A stretch of 64,000 nucleotides of DNA from Mesorhizobium sp. ORS 3324 (lineage in GTDB: Bacteria; Pseudomonadota; Alphaproteobacteria; Rhizobiales; Rhizobiaceae). The position numbers and the translations under genes were made by a program. The DNA lies in contig LM655205.1 of NCBI GenBank assembly GCA_000824825.2, positions 20,811 to 84,810 on the forward strand, written 5' to 3'. The notes beneath the pieces were generated by a model. It saw only the letters and a list, made by a program, of their open reading frames with translations. It ran no database searches and had not been told where the DNA came from. Each line of letters opens with the position of its first letter. Positions within the stretch are counted from its first letter, which is position 1. Shown one piece after another: positions 26,404 to 34,262 of the stretch.

Positions 26404-27369
26404 CTATCGATCCAACACCAGCGTTTTGCCTTCGAAGCGGGATACGCAAGGCATGATCCTGGTGCCGCTGGCACATTGCGCCGGCGTCAGCCAATGGTCC
26501 TTGTGCAGGAACGTTCCCTCGTATTCGAGGACATCGGTCTCGCACTGACCGCAGGCTCCGCCGCGGCACAGATAAGGCGCCTCGACGCCGGCTTCTTCCA
26601 TCGCTTCGAGCAGGCTTTGATGTTCGCCGACCTGGATCGTCTTGTTCGAGCGTGCCAGCATGACCTGGAAGGGCTTGCCCGAGGCAGGCGCAAGGAATTC
26701 TTCGTGGTGCACCGCCTCGCGCGGCCATCCGAGTGCGGCCGCGGTCTTGCGCACCCAGGCGATCATGCCTTTAGGCCCGCAGACATAGACATGGGTGCCG
26801 AGCGGCTGCCCGTCGAGCAATGCCGGCAGCTCGATCTGCTCGCCCCGGTCGTCATGGTAAAGATGAACGCGCGGGCGATAGTTGGCCACAAGCTCGTCCG
26901 CGTAGGAAGCAAGGGACGTCGTCCGCACGGAGTAGTGCAGTTCGAAGTTTCCATTCATGGCGGCGAGCTGCTTGATCTGCGCCAGGAACGGCGTGATGCC
27001 GATGCCTCCGGCAAGCAACAGGTGCTTTCGCGCCCGCAAATCCAGCGCGAAGAGATTGACCGGGTTGGAGATGACCATCTCCATCCCCGGCCTCACTCGC
27101 CGGTGCATGAACAATGAACCGCCTCTTCCATTGTCGTCGCGGCGGATCGAGATCGAATAGCCCTCCCGGTCGGCGGGATCGCTCATGATCGAGTACGGAT
27201 TGCGGCGCACGCGATCCTTGTCGTTCATCTCCACGACCGTATGCGCGCCGCCCGAGAAAGTAGGCATCGGACCGCCGTCACGGCGCACGAACCTGAATCG
27301 TGTGACAAGCTCGTTGACCGGCGTGACCTCGGCCACTTTGACGAGTATCTTTGCGGCTCCTGCGCTCAT
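26404..27369 (-). CDS. dmmB: Dimethylamine monooxygenase reductase subunit
   Basis: The 321-residue protein is a phthalate dioxygenase reductase-type electron carrier. It has an N-terminal flavin domain (RRNPYSIMSDPADREGYSI), an NAD(P)H domain (LLAGGIGITPFLAQIKQL) and a C-terminal plant-type 2Fe-2S domain (CRGGACGQCETDV and a last Cys in MPCVSRF). It passes electrons from NAD(P)H to the haem subunit. ATG 27369 overlaps the stop of dmmA as ATGA, which indicates coupled translation. The upstream extension to 27495 is a shadow of dmmA. Confidence 0.88.
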   Translation of the reverse strand: MSAGAAKILVKVAEVTPVNELVTRFRFVRRDGGPMPTFSGGAHTVVEMNDKDRVRRNPYSIMSDPADREGYSISIRRDDNGRGGSLFMHRRVRPGMEMVISNPVNLFALDLRARKHLLLAGGIGITPFLAQIKQLAAMNGNFELHYSVRTTSLASYADELVANYRPRVHLYHDDRGEQIELPALLDGQPLGTHVYVCGPKGMIAWVRKTAAALGWPREAVHHEEFLAPASGKPFQVMLARSNKTIQVGEHQSLLEAMEEAGVEAPYLCRGGACGQCETDVLEYEGTFLHKDHWLTPAQCASGTRIMPCVSRFEGKTLVLDR

Positions 27370-27965
27370 CTGAACCGCTCCACCGATTGGGGTATGTTGC
27401 CGGGATCTTCCGCGTCGACGCGCACGCCCTGGAAGGCCGCTATGCGGCGGGAGTAGTGATCGCGCACGAACAGATGCAGCCCGCAATGGGAGCACTGGAA
27501 AGGGTCATGCGTCACGTCTTCGGTGATGCCCTTGCAATGCACGCACTGCACGCGCCGCACGGTGGAGCCGCGGTGCTCCGTCTGGATTGCGGAATGGGGG
27601 ATGCCGGCCTGCATGGCCTCGAGCATCGCCTGTCCCATCAGTCCCTCGGTCCCCGCCAGATAGACCTGCAGACCCATGTGCGCTCCGGCCAAAACTCGCC
27701 GCAGTCGCGGAAGCGCGGCCTCGTAGCTGGGCCCGACATAAATTTGGGCAGGGGCCAGGTGCTCCAGCCTGGCCACGAACCTGTCCCCTGTCTTCTTCGG
27801 GATGTAAACAATGTGCGCCCCGGCGAAGAAATCGGGAGGCGCAGAGGCGGCCAAATCGAGGATCGCCTCGGCACCTTCGGCGTCGGCGACCATCAGATGC
27901 AGCCGCCCCGGCCGCATCTCCAGCACGCCATAGACGGGGCGGCTTGGAATCGAGCCTTCTAACAC
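27366..27965 (-). CDS. dmmA: Dimethylamine monooxygenase subunit DmmA
   Basis: The ~199-residue protein starts at GTG 27965 and matches the DmmA-type subunit found in every dmmDABC cluster. The middle has an alternating alpha/beta pattern (HIVYIPKKTGDRF, QIYVGPSYEAA, VYLAGTEGLMG). The C-terminus has two metal knuckles, Cys141-x2-Cys144 and Cys158-x2-Cys161, which should bind zinc or iron. In Ruegeria pomeroyi dmmABC suffices for dimethylamine oxidation (established). The start is uncertain, since an internal ATG lies 17 codons on. It overlaps dmmB by four bases. Confidence 0.83.
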   Translation of the reverse strand: MLEGSIPSRPVYGVLEMRPGRLHLMVADAEGAEAILDLAASAPPDFFAGAHIVYIPKKTGDRFVARLEHLAPAQIYVGPSYEAALPRLRRVLAGAHMGLQVYLAGTEGLMGQAMLEAMQAGIPHSAIQTEHRGSTVRRVQCVHCKGITEDVTHDPFQCSHCGLHLFVRDHYSRRIAAFQGVRVDAEDPGNIPQSVERFR

Positions 27966-28036
27966 TGACTTTGACCCTCGGCTCCGGTTTGGTTGGTTTG
28001 CGGGCTTGAACCCTGTTTACGACGTCTCACCGCGAC

Positions 28037-29170
28037 CTATCCCCTGGCGGTGCGCCGCTTCTTTTCCGCATCAAAGAATGGCATCGAATGGGCGACGCAG
28101 GGGATTTCCCCGGTCGAATTCCGAACGGTCATCTTCACGCCGTCGACCGCGCAGTCCACCGGCATTCGGGCAATGCCGATGTTGTGCTTGTTGAGGCTGG
28201 AGTACATGCCGATCGTCACCACACCGACCTTCTTGCCATCCTTGAACAAGGGCGCGCCCTCTTCGGCCGGCGTCGTGCCCTCGAGCTTGACGCCATAGAT
28301 CTTGAAGCGCTCCTTGCCCTTCAGCCGATAATGTTCCTCGGCGCCGCGGAAGCCCACCTTGCCGGGCGAGACGGTGAAGTCGAGCCCGAGTTCCCACAGC
28401 GTGTCGCCGGGACCTTCGTTCTCGAAGGGATACTTCTCCGAATTGTCGTAAGGGAAAAACAGCAGATAGCTTTCGGCCCTCAGCAGATCGAGCGTCGTGA
28501 ACCGGCAAGGAATGATGCCCATGCTCGCGCCCTCCTCGAGGATCCGGTCCCAGATCGCAGGAGCATCCTGGCCGCGGCAGAAGATTTCATAGCCGCGCTC
28601 GCCCGTATAGCCAGTGCGCGAGATCGTCACCGGCAGACCGAAAAGCGAGGTGTGGATATGGCTGAAGTAGTTCAGGTTGCGGATGCCTTCGACATGCTTG
28701 TTCAGGTAGTCGACGGCGAGTGGCCCCTGCAGCGAGAGGTCGTGGAGATTGTCATCGAAGCGGATGGCCACGTCGCGCCCGGTAGCCGCCATGGTGAGTT
28801 GCTCGTGGGCGCCGCCCGAGCCGTGCACGACCATCCAGCTGTTCGGCCCCATACGGTAGATGACGCAGTCGTCGATGAACTTGCCGGCGTCGTTCAGCAT
28901 GGTCGCGTATACCGAACGGCCAGGCATGATCTTCTCGGCGTTGCGGGTCGTGGCGCGGTCGATGATGTGGGAGGCTGCAGGGCCGTTCAAATGCACCTTT
29001 TTCAAGCCGGAAACGTCCATGAGGCCGGCTTTGGTGCGGATCGCCAGATATTCGCGTTCCGGGTCGCCCGAATACTGCCAGGCGGTGCCCATGCCGCTCC
29101 AGTCTTCCAGCTTCGACCCTAGCGCGCGGTGACGATCGGCGAGCGTGGAAAATCTCCAGGAATTGGTCAT
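28037..29170 (-). CDS. dmmD: THF-dependent aminomethyltransferase-like protein DmmD (GcvT family)
   Basis: The 377-residue protein is a GcvT/T-protein homologue, with SRTGYTGERGYEIF (folate-binding region), GLMDVSGLKKVHLNG and a C-terminal barrel. It begins the leftward dmmDABC operon at ATG 29170, preceded by AAGGGGAA. In R. pomeroyi dmmD is needed for growth on methylated amines but not for enzyme activity in E. coli. A likely role is to capture the released formaldehyde as methylene-tetrahydrofolate. The first 72 codons of the longer frame have no conserved content. Confidence 0.86.
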   Translation of the reverse strand: MTNSWRFSTLADRHRALGSKLEDWSGMGTAWQYSGDPEREYLAIRTKAGLMDVSGLKKVHLNGPAASHIIDRATTRNAEKIMPGRSVYATMLNDAGKFIDDCVIYRMGPNSWMVVHGSGGAHEQLTMAATGRDVAIRFDDNLHDLSLQGPLAVDYLNKHVEGIRNLNYFSHIHTSLFGLPVTISRTGYTGERGYEIFCRGQDAPAIWDRILEEGASMGIIPCRFTTLDLLRAESYLLFFPYDNSEKYPFENEGPGDTLWELGLDFTVSPGKVGFRGAEEHYRLKGKERFKIYGVKLEGTTPAEEGAPLFKDGKKVGVVTIGMYSSLNKHNIGIARMPVDCAVDGVKMTVRNSTGEIPCVAHSMPFFDAEKKRRTARG

Positions 29171-29196
29171 TGCATTCCCCTTTTTTATACCAATTA

Positions 29197-29220
29197 TTGA
29201 ACCAGTTTGCGAGAACTGGT
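29197..29220. promoter_or_regulatory. Candidate GntR/FadR-type operator, dmmD/gntR divergent region
   Basis: ACCAGTT (29201-29207) and AACTGGT (29214-29220) are perfect inverted arms around TGCGAG. The adjacent TTGAACCA (29197-29204) is shared with the tmm upstream region. Arms of TGGT/ACCA type are the hallmark of FadR-subfamily operators, and a FadR-type gene lies next door. The region 29171-29475 (305 bp) holds no other gene. Confidence 0.55.
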
Positions 29221-29475
29221 CCTTGAAATCAATACTCCCGTTAAAATTTTTTACCTGAGAGCGAAATGGCTGATTCGAAACCCCGGCAAGGAAGAGACGA
29301 AAGCAAACCGAAATGGCGGGCGAGACACGTGCGCGAAACAGACCGCGAAACGCCAAATTGGCGATCAGGATCAGCTGAACGCCCAAAGGGCGCGGTCATC
29401 GGTTGCGGCTTGCGTGGCCAACCAGAACCATCGCAAATGGATGCGAACTTTCGGATGTCGAAAGGAACGTCGTTG

Positions 29476-30201
29476 ATGTCATTGTCATCGAACCATGAGG
29501 CTGCCTTGGCACTTATCGCGGATCATTCAATCACTGCCACGGTTCGTGTCGTGGTGGACACGCTGCTGGCGCGGATAACCTCTCAGCAATACACCACCGA
29601 CGAACGACTGCCCTCGGAACGAACATTGGCCGGTGAACTTGGCGTCGCCCGAAACACGGTTCGCGAAGCGCTGGACATACTTGAGAAACATGGCTTCATA
29701 CGCCGGCGTGCCGGCAGCGGCAGCTTCGTGAAGGGTCAGGCGGCCCCGGATGACGCGACCGGAGGAGTTGCTGCCGAGACGAGCCCGCTCGACCTGTTGG
29801 TGATGCGCGGAATAATCGAACCCGACATGATGAGACTCGCCATCATCAACATGTCGCCGCGTGCCATTGAGGGACTGAGCGAGACACTGTCCGCCATGGA
29901 AGGGGTCCAAACCGACGCGGCGGAATTTGCCCGGCTCGAGGAAGAATTCCACCGCCAGGTGGCTCGCGGCGCCGGAAATCCGCTGCTGACGTCATGCTAC
30001 GATCTGCTGATCCAGGCTCGCCGCCAGGGCTTCCGCGCCGCCCTCAATCGGCGGCATCTGACACCCAGGCGAATACAAGACTACCAGCGGCGTTACAACA
30101 CGCTGCTCAATGCGATCATCGCCCGGGATATCGAGAGTGCGGTCGAATTCACCAAGCTGCTGCTGATTGAGGAGCAAAAGCTGCTTCTGCAGGAAGACTG
30201 A
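29476..30201 (+). CDS. GntR-family regulator, FadR/FCD subfamily
   Basis: The ~241-residue protein has a GntR winged helix (LPSERTLAGELGVARNTVREALDILEKHGFI) and a C-terminal FCD domain of six helices (residues ~95-230, including EEEFHRQVARGAGNPLL with the usual metal-ligand Asp/His positions partly present). ATG 29476 with AAGGAA upstream gives the best start; frames from 29266 add poorly conserved sequence. It lies divergent from dmmD. FadR-like sites in front of both dmmD and tmm make it the likely regulator of the early methylated-amine steps. Confidence 0.87.
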   Translation: MSLSSNHEAALALIADHSITATVRVVVDTLLARITSQQYTTDERLPSERTLAGELGVARNTVREALDILEKHGFIRRRAGSGSFVKGQAAPDDATGGVAAETSPLDLLVMRGIIEPDMMRLAIINMSPRAIEGLSETLSAMEGVQTDAAEFARLEEEFHRQVARGAGNPLLTSCYDLLIQARRQGFRAALNRRHLTPRRIQDYQRRYNTLLNAIIARDIESAVEFTKLLLIEEQKLLLQED

Positions 30202-30208
30202 GCCTCGG

Positions 30209-31504
30209 TCAGTCCGATCCGGCCGCGATGCGCAGCTCTCCGGAGACAGTGGAATGGCGCTGGTCCCACATCAGCCCAAGCGCGCGCATTTCATCGCGCA
30301 ACCGGGCGCCGTGCCTCTGCAGCCAAGTCGGGACCGACCCAAAGGCTACGATACGCGCTTGGCCATTCGTAATGCGCACGACGGGCCAGTCGCCGATCAA
30401 GGCGTTGTCATTCCCGAACAGATCCGAGCCCGCCCATTTCGCTATCCCGAACGCATGTTCGCCGAGCCCGCCATGCTTCATCGCTGCGAGAACGGAGACA
30501 GGCGCCGCCGTTCCAGCCTTCTCGACCGCCGCATGCCAAAGGTCGAGCGTGGCAACATATTCCCAGGAAACCGCGCTCCAGCTGTCCGGGAAACGCCGAT
30601 TGTACTCCGCGAAGAACTCGGCTGGGCGATTGAAGAAGAAGGCCTTGTCGCGGAGCTCTGGATCGTCGAAGTCCGGGAACTGGAACAGAAAGCCCTCCAT
30701 GAAATCGATCGATGTCCGCTCGACCAGCCGCCGATAATAGTCGGCAGTGCAAGAAATGATCTGCCCTCGAAATCCGGACCGGAACGCAGCCTCGGTCAGC
30801 GCGTGAACCATCGGCTCATAGCTCGTGCACCAACACAAAATGTCGGGACTGCCGGTCAGCATTGCGCGCAGTATTTCGTCGGCGTTCGTAGCCTCCGGCG
30901 CGTAGCGGATCTCGCCCACCGACGCGATCCCCTCGGCCGCAAAGGCGGCCCGATAGGTAGCCAGCGAAGGCAGGCCCAGCGCATCCGTCTGGCTGCACAT
31001 CGCCACGCGGCGCAGGTCGGGGCGGTTGCGTGCAAGCCATTCGACTGCCGTGACGTTGTAGAGGGGATGGATCTCGCTGGGCGCGATCAGGTACGGTGTG
31101 TCGGGCGAAAGATCGCTCGGCAGCAGCGTCGAGGTCAGAATCTTGCGCGACATGAGATAGTCCTGGATCGGACGGAACGTGTCGCCTCCGTGCATCATAA
31201 GCAGCCCTACCCCGTGATCCTGCACGAGGCGGCGAGCCCCTTCCGCCGCCCGATCGGGATCATAGCCGCAGTCCTCGGCCAACAGTTGGACATTGTGCCG
31301 TGTCCCGCCGATGAGCATTCCGCCAGTGCGATTGATCCAGTCCACCCAGATGCGGCAGCCGTTCAATCCCGGCAGCCCCCAAGACCGAACAGGCCCACTG
31401 AGCGGCCCGAGAAAGCCTACTTTGACCACGCGCTGCGCACCGACGCCCAGCCGTTTGACCTGGGCGTTCACTGCAAGTCGTTGCACTAGGCTGCTGGCGT
31501 TCAT
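30209..31504 (-). CDS. AmiC/urea-type periplasmic-binding-fold protein lacking a signal peptide
   Basis: The 431-residue protein belongs to the type I periplasmic-binding family of amide/urea binders (FmdD, UrtA, AmiC). It has VVKVGFLGPLSGPVRSWG, then GCRIWVDWINRTGG, DPDRAAEGARRLV, LLMMHGGDTF and SAVSWEYVATLDLWHAAVE. ATG 31504 has GGAGGAG upstream. The N-terminus (MNASSLVQRLAVNAQVKRLG) is not a signal peptide, and no permease or ATPase genes are near. This pattern fits a cytoplasmic ligand sensor such as Pseudomonas AmiC rather than a transporter component. It converges on the GntR gene (7-bp gap) and shares an upstream region with tmm. Confidence 0.75.
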   Translation of the reverse strand: MNASSLVQRLAVNAQVKRLGVGAQRVVKVGFLGPLSGPVRSWGLPGLNGCRIWVDWINRTGGMLIGGTRHNVQLLAEDCGYDPDRAAEGARRLVQDHGVGLLMMHGGDTFRPIQDYLMSRKILTSTLLPSDLSPDTPYLIAPSEIHPLYNVTAVEWLARNRPDLRRVAMCSQTDALGLPSLATYRAAFAAEGIASVGEIRYAPEATNADEILRAMLTGSPDILCWCTSYEPMVHALTEAAFRSGFRGQIISCTADYYRRLVERTSIDFMEGFLFQFPDFDDPELRDKAFFFNRPAEFFAEYNRRFPDSWSAVSWEYVATLDLWHAAVEKAGTAAPVSVLAAMKHGGLGEHAFGIAKWAGSDLFGNDNALIGDWPVVRITNGQARIVAFGSVPTWLQRHGARLRDEMRALGLMWDQRHSTVSGELRIAAGSD

Positions 31505-31580
31505 GGCGTGCTCCTCCACCAACCGTCCATAAACCGGCGCCAATTCCGGCGCAAATTGATTTTCCTTCCATGAATATTAG

Positions 31581-31654
31581 TTGACAAATTCGCCGTTTCG
31601 ATCATAACTGGTTTGAACCAAAAGAACCAATCCATCACAAACCGGTTCAGACCA
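31581..31654 (+). promoter_or_regulatory. tmm promoter with two candidate GntR operators
   Basis: TTGACA (31581-31586) and CATAAC (31603-31608) are separated by 16 bases and look like a sigma-70 promoter. TGGTTTGAACCA (31609-31620), a perfect 12-base palindrome, lies directly after the -10. A related site CGGTTCAGACCA follows at 31643-31654. The match to the dmmD/gntR site suggests common repression by the FadR-type regulator. Confidence 0.6.
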
Positions 31655-31662
31655 ATGGGAGA

Positions 31663-33012
31663 ATGATGATGAAGAAACGGATTGCCGTTATCGGTGCTGG
31701 TCCGTCCGGCTTGGCTCAGCTGCGCGCCTTCGCGTCCGCAGCACAGAAGGGCGCAGAGATTCCCGAGATCGTCTGCTTTGAAAAGCAGAAGAATTGGGGA
31801 GGGCTGTGGAACTACACCTGGCGCACGGGCCTGGACGAATTTGGCGAGCCGGTTCACGGCTCGATGTATCGCTATCTCTGGACTAACGGCCCCAAGGAAG
31901 GTCTGGAATTCGCCGACTACTCCTTCGAGGAGCATTTCGGCAAACAGATCGCTTCCTATCCGCCCAGGGCCGTGCTGTTCGACTACATCGAAGGGCGCGT
32001 GAAGAAGGCCGGTGTCCGCCCATGGATTCGTTTTTCCACCGTTGTCAGGTATGTCACCTGGAGCCCGGAGACCCGCAAGTTCACCGTGCGTGCGCACGAT
32101 CTTCCCAAGGACCGATCCTACTCGGAAGAGTTTGACCACGTCGTCGTCGCGTCGGGCCATTTTTCGACACCGAACGTTCCCGAATTCCCCGGCTTTGACA
32201 CTTTCAACGGTCGCATTCTCCATGCGCACGACTTCCGCGACGCCCGCGAGTTTATCGGTCAGGACATACTGATCATCGGAACCAGCTACTCGGCCGAGGA
32301 TATCGGTTCCCAGTGCTGGAAGTACGGTTGCAAGTCGGTCACGGTCAGCCATCGTACCGAGGCAATGGGCTTCAAGTGGCCGGCCAACTGGAAAGAGGTG
32401 CCGCTGCTGACCAAGGTCGAGGGCAACATCGCAACCTTCAAGGACGGCTCGACCGCAACCGTCAATGCGATCATCCTCTGTACCGGCTACAAGCACCATT
32501 TCCCGTTCATATCGGACGACTTGCGGCTGCGTACTGCAAACAGGCTGGCCGCGGCAGACCTCTACAAAGGCACGGTCTACGTCCACAATCCGGCGCTGTT
32601 TTATCTCGGCATGCAGGATCAGTGGTACACCTTCAACATGTTCGACGCGCAGGCCTGGTGGGTGCGCGACGTAATCCTCGGCAGGATCAAGCTGCCGGCC
32701 TCGAAGAACGAACTGACCGCCGATGTCGAAAAACGGATCGCGGCCGAAGACGCTGGGGAGGATAGCTATGACGCCATCCGCTACCAGGGCGACTACGTCA
32801 AGGAATTGATCGCCGAGACCGACTATCCGAGCTTTGACGTTGACGGCGCCAACGAGGCGTTCTTCCAGTGGAAGAAGCACAAGATCAAGGACATCATGGG
32901 GTTCCGGGACAATAGCTACAAGTCCGTGATGACCAGTTCCATGGCGCCGAAGCATCACACGCCGTGGAAGGACGCTCTGGACGATACGATGCAGAGCTAT
33001 CTGCGCAACTGA
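31663..33012 (+). CDS. tmm: Trimethylamine monooxygenase (FMO family)
   Basis: The 449-residue flavoprotein has the FAD motif GAGPSG (residues 11-16), the FMO fingerprint FNGRILHAHDF (181-191) and the NADPH site GTSYSAED (206-213). It aligns throughout with bacterial Tmm, including the GMQDQWYTFNMFDAQAWW region. It oxidises trimethylamine to trimethylamine N-oxide with NADPH and O2, in the cytoplasm. Three ATG codons lie in tandem; GGGAG spacing favours the third (31669). It starts the rightward block with the AraC-type regulator, tdm, globin and permease. Confidence 0.94.
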   Translation: MMMKKRIAVIGAGPSGLAQLRAFASAAQKGAEIPEIVCFEKQKNWGGLWNYTWRTGLDEFGEPVHGSMYRYLWTNGPKEGLEFADYSFEEHFGKQIASYPPRAVLFDYIEGRVKKAGVRPWIRFSTVVRYVTWSPETRKFTVRAHDLPKDRSYSEEFDHVVVASGHFSTPNVPEFPGFDTFNGRILHAHDFRDAREFIGQDILIIGTSYSAEDIGSQCWKYGCKSVTVSHRTEAMGFKWPANWKEVPLLTKVEGNIATFKDGSTATVNAIILCTGYKHHFPFISDDLRLRTANRLAAADLYKGTVYVHNPALFYLGMQDQWYTFNMFDAQAWWVRDVILGRIKLPASKNELTADVEKRIAAEDAGEDSYDAIRYQGDYVKELIAETDYPSFDVDGANEAFFQWKKHKIKDIMGFRDNSYKSVMTSSMAPKHHTPWKDALDDTMQSYLRN

Positions 33013-33153
33013 ACTTACGCTGCGCAGCGATTTGTCCGGAACCCTACCGACCGTCACTCCAGTGCGTCTTCAGTATGGTTCCGGGCAGAGGAGGACAATA
33101 CCACTCCGTAGTTCGCCAAGAAGAGAATGGCAGAAGATGAGGAGGGAGCCGGC

Positions 33154-34221
33154 ATGCTGACCGCTCAGGCTGCACATAGGTCGTTTAGTTTCTACCTCTT
33201 GCCCGACTTCTCGCTTCAAGCTTTCTCTTGCGCGGTGGAAGTATTGCGGTTGGCCAATGAGGCGATCGGCAGGAACGTCTATAGCTGGCAAGTCATATCG
33301 GACGACGGGCAACCGATATTGTCGAGCTGCCGGCTGGCCGTCAGCGCCGACTCCGCCTTGAGAAATGAACGGGAGCGAACCCAAAGAACAAACCTGACCT
33401 CAGCCGCCGTGGTATGCGGCGGTAGTGCCATTCCGCGCCCCGACAGGCAACTCGACGCGTGGCTAAGGGAATGCCGAATGCGTCGCATTCCCCTCATTTG
33501 CATCGGCAGCGGTACCATCGTCGTTGCGCGGGCCGGACTGGCGGACGGGCGCCGGTGCGCCGTTCACTGGGAACAGCTTCCGCTATTTTGCGAGCAGTTT
33601 CCGGGCATAGAGTCCACTCAGACGGCCTTTGAACACGATGGAGATCTGCATACCTGCTCGGGTGGGGATGCCCCTTTCGACATGTTTCTTCACCTGGTTG
33701 AACGTGACCATGGTTCAGCCATCGTCAATCGCATCTGCGAAAAGGCCATCGCCTACCGAATGCGTTCGGCGGGAGAGCGACAGCGCCTGCCCCTGCATTC
33801 TCGCGTCAAGCTCAACCATAAGGCAGTGATGAAGGTCATTGGCCTGATGGAGGCAAGCTTGGATGATCCTATGCCGGTCGACGATCTTGTGGCGTTAAGC
33901 GGAATATCGCGCCGGCAGATCGAAAGGCTTTTCGACAGAGAGTTGGGACGCTCTCCGAACCGATACTACATGGAACTGCGCCTGGAGCGCGCGCAGTTGC
34001 TTCTTGTGAGCACCAACTTGCCGGTCGTCGAAGTTGCCGTGGCTTGCGGTTTTATCTCGCCGTCGCACTTTTCCAAAGTCTATCGCGAGGCCTACGGATG
34101 CGCTCCGCATCAGACACGACTGGCTGCCCGTGCGGACGGGCGCGTCGATCTGATGGACCCGGCGCTGCTTGGATTGAACTGCACCGAAGTGTCCCAACGC
34201 AGGTTGTCGATGACGGCGTAG
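33154..34221 (+). CDS. GlxA-type AraC family transcriptional regulator
   Basis: The 355-residue protein has an N-terminal DJ-1/PfpI-like domain (FSFYLLPDFSLQAFSCAVEVLRLAN, and the region IGSGTIVVARAGLADGRRC). Its C-terminal AraC DNA-binding domain has two HTHs (VDDLVALSGISRRQIERLFDR and VAVACGFISPSHFSKVYR). The same architecture is used by GbdR, CdhR and SouR, which sense glycine betaine, carnitine and sarcosine. The start at ATG 33154 has GGAGG well placed; 33127 is an alternative. It lies between tmm and tdm and probably activates one of the methylated-amine modules. Confidence 0.87.
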   Translation: MLTAQAAHRSFSFYLLPDFSLQAFSCAVEVLRLANEAIGRNVYSWQVISDDGQPILSSCRLAVSADSALRNERERTQRTNLTSAAVVCGGSAIPRPDRQLDAWLRECRMRRIPLICIGSGTIVVARAGLADGRRCAVHWEQLPLFCEQFPGIESTQTAFEHDGDLHTCSGGDAPFDMFLHLVERDHGSAIVNRICEKAIAYRMRSAGERQRLPLHSRVKLNHKAVMKVIGLMEASLDDPMPVDDLVALSGISRRQIERLFDRELGRSPNRYYMELRLERAQLLLVSTNLPVVEVAVACGFISPSHFSKVYREAYGCAPHQTRLAARADGRVDLMDPALLGLNCTEVSQRRLSMTA

Positions 34222-34262
34222 CCGACGAAGCAGCTAAGGCCAGCCTCAGAGAGGAGGTAACG

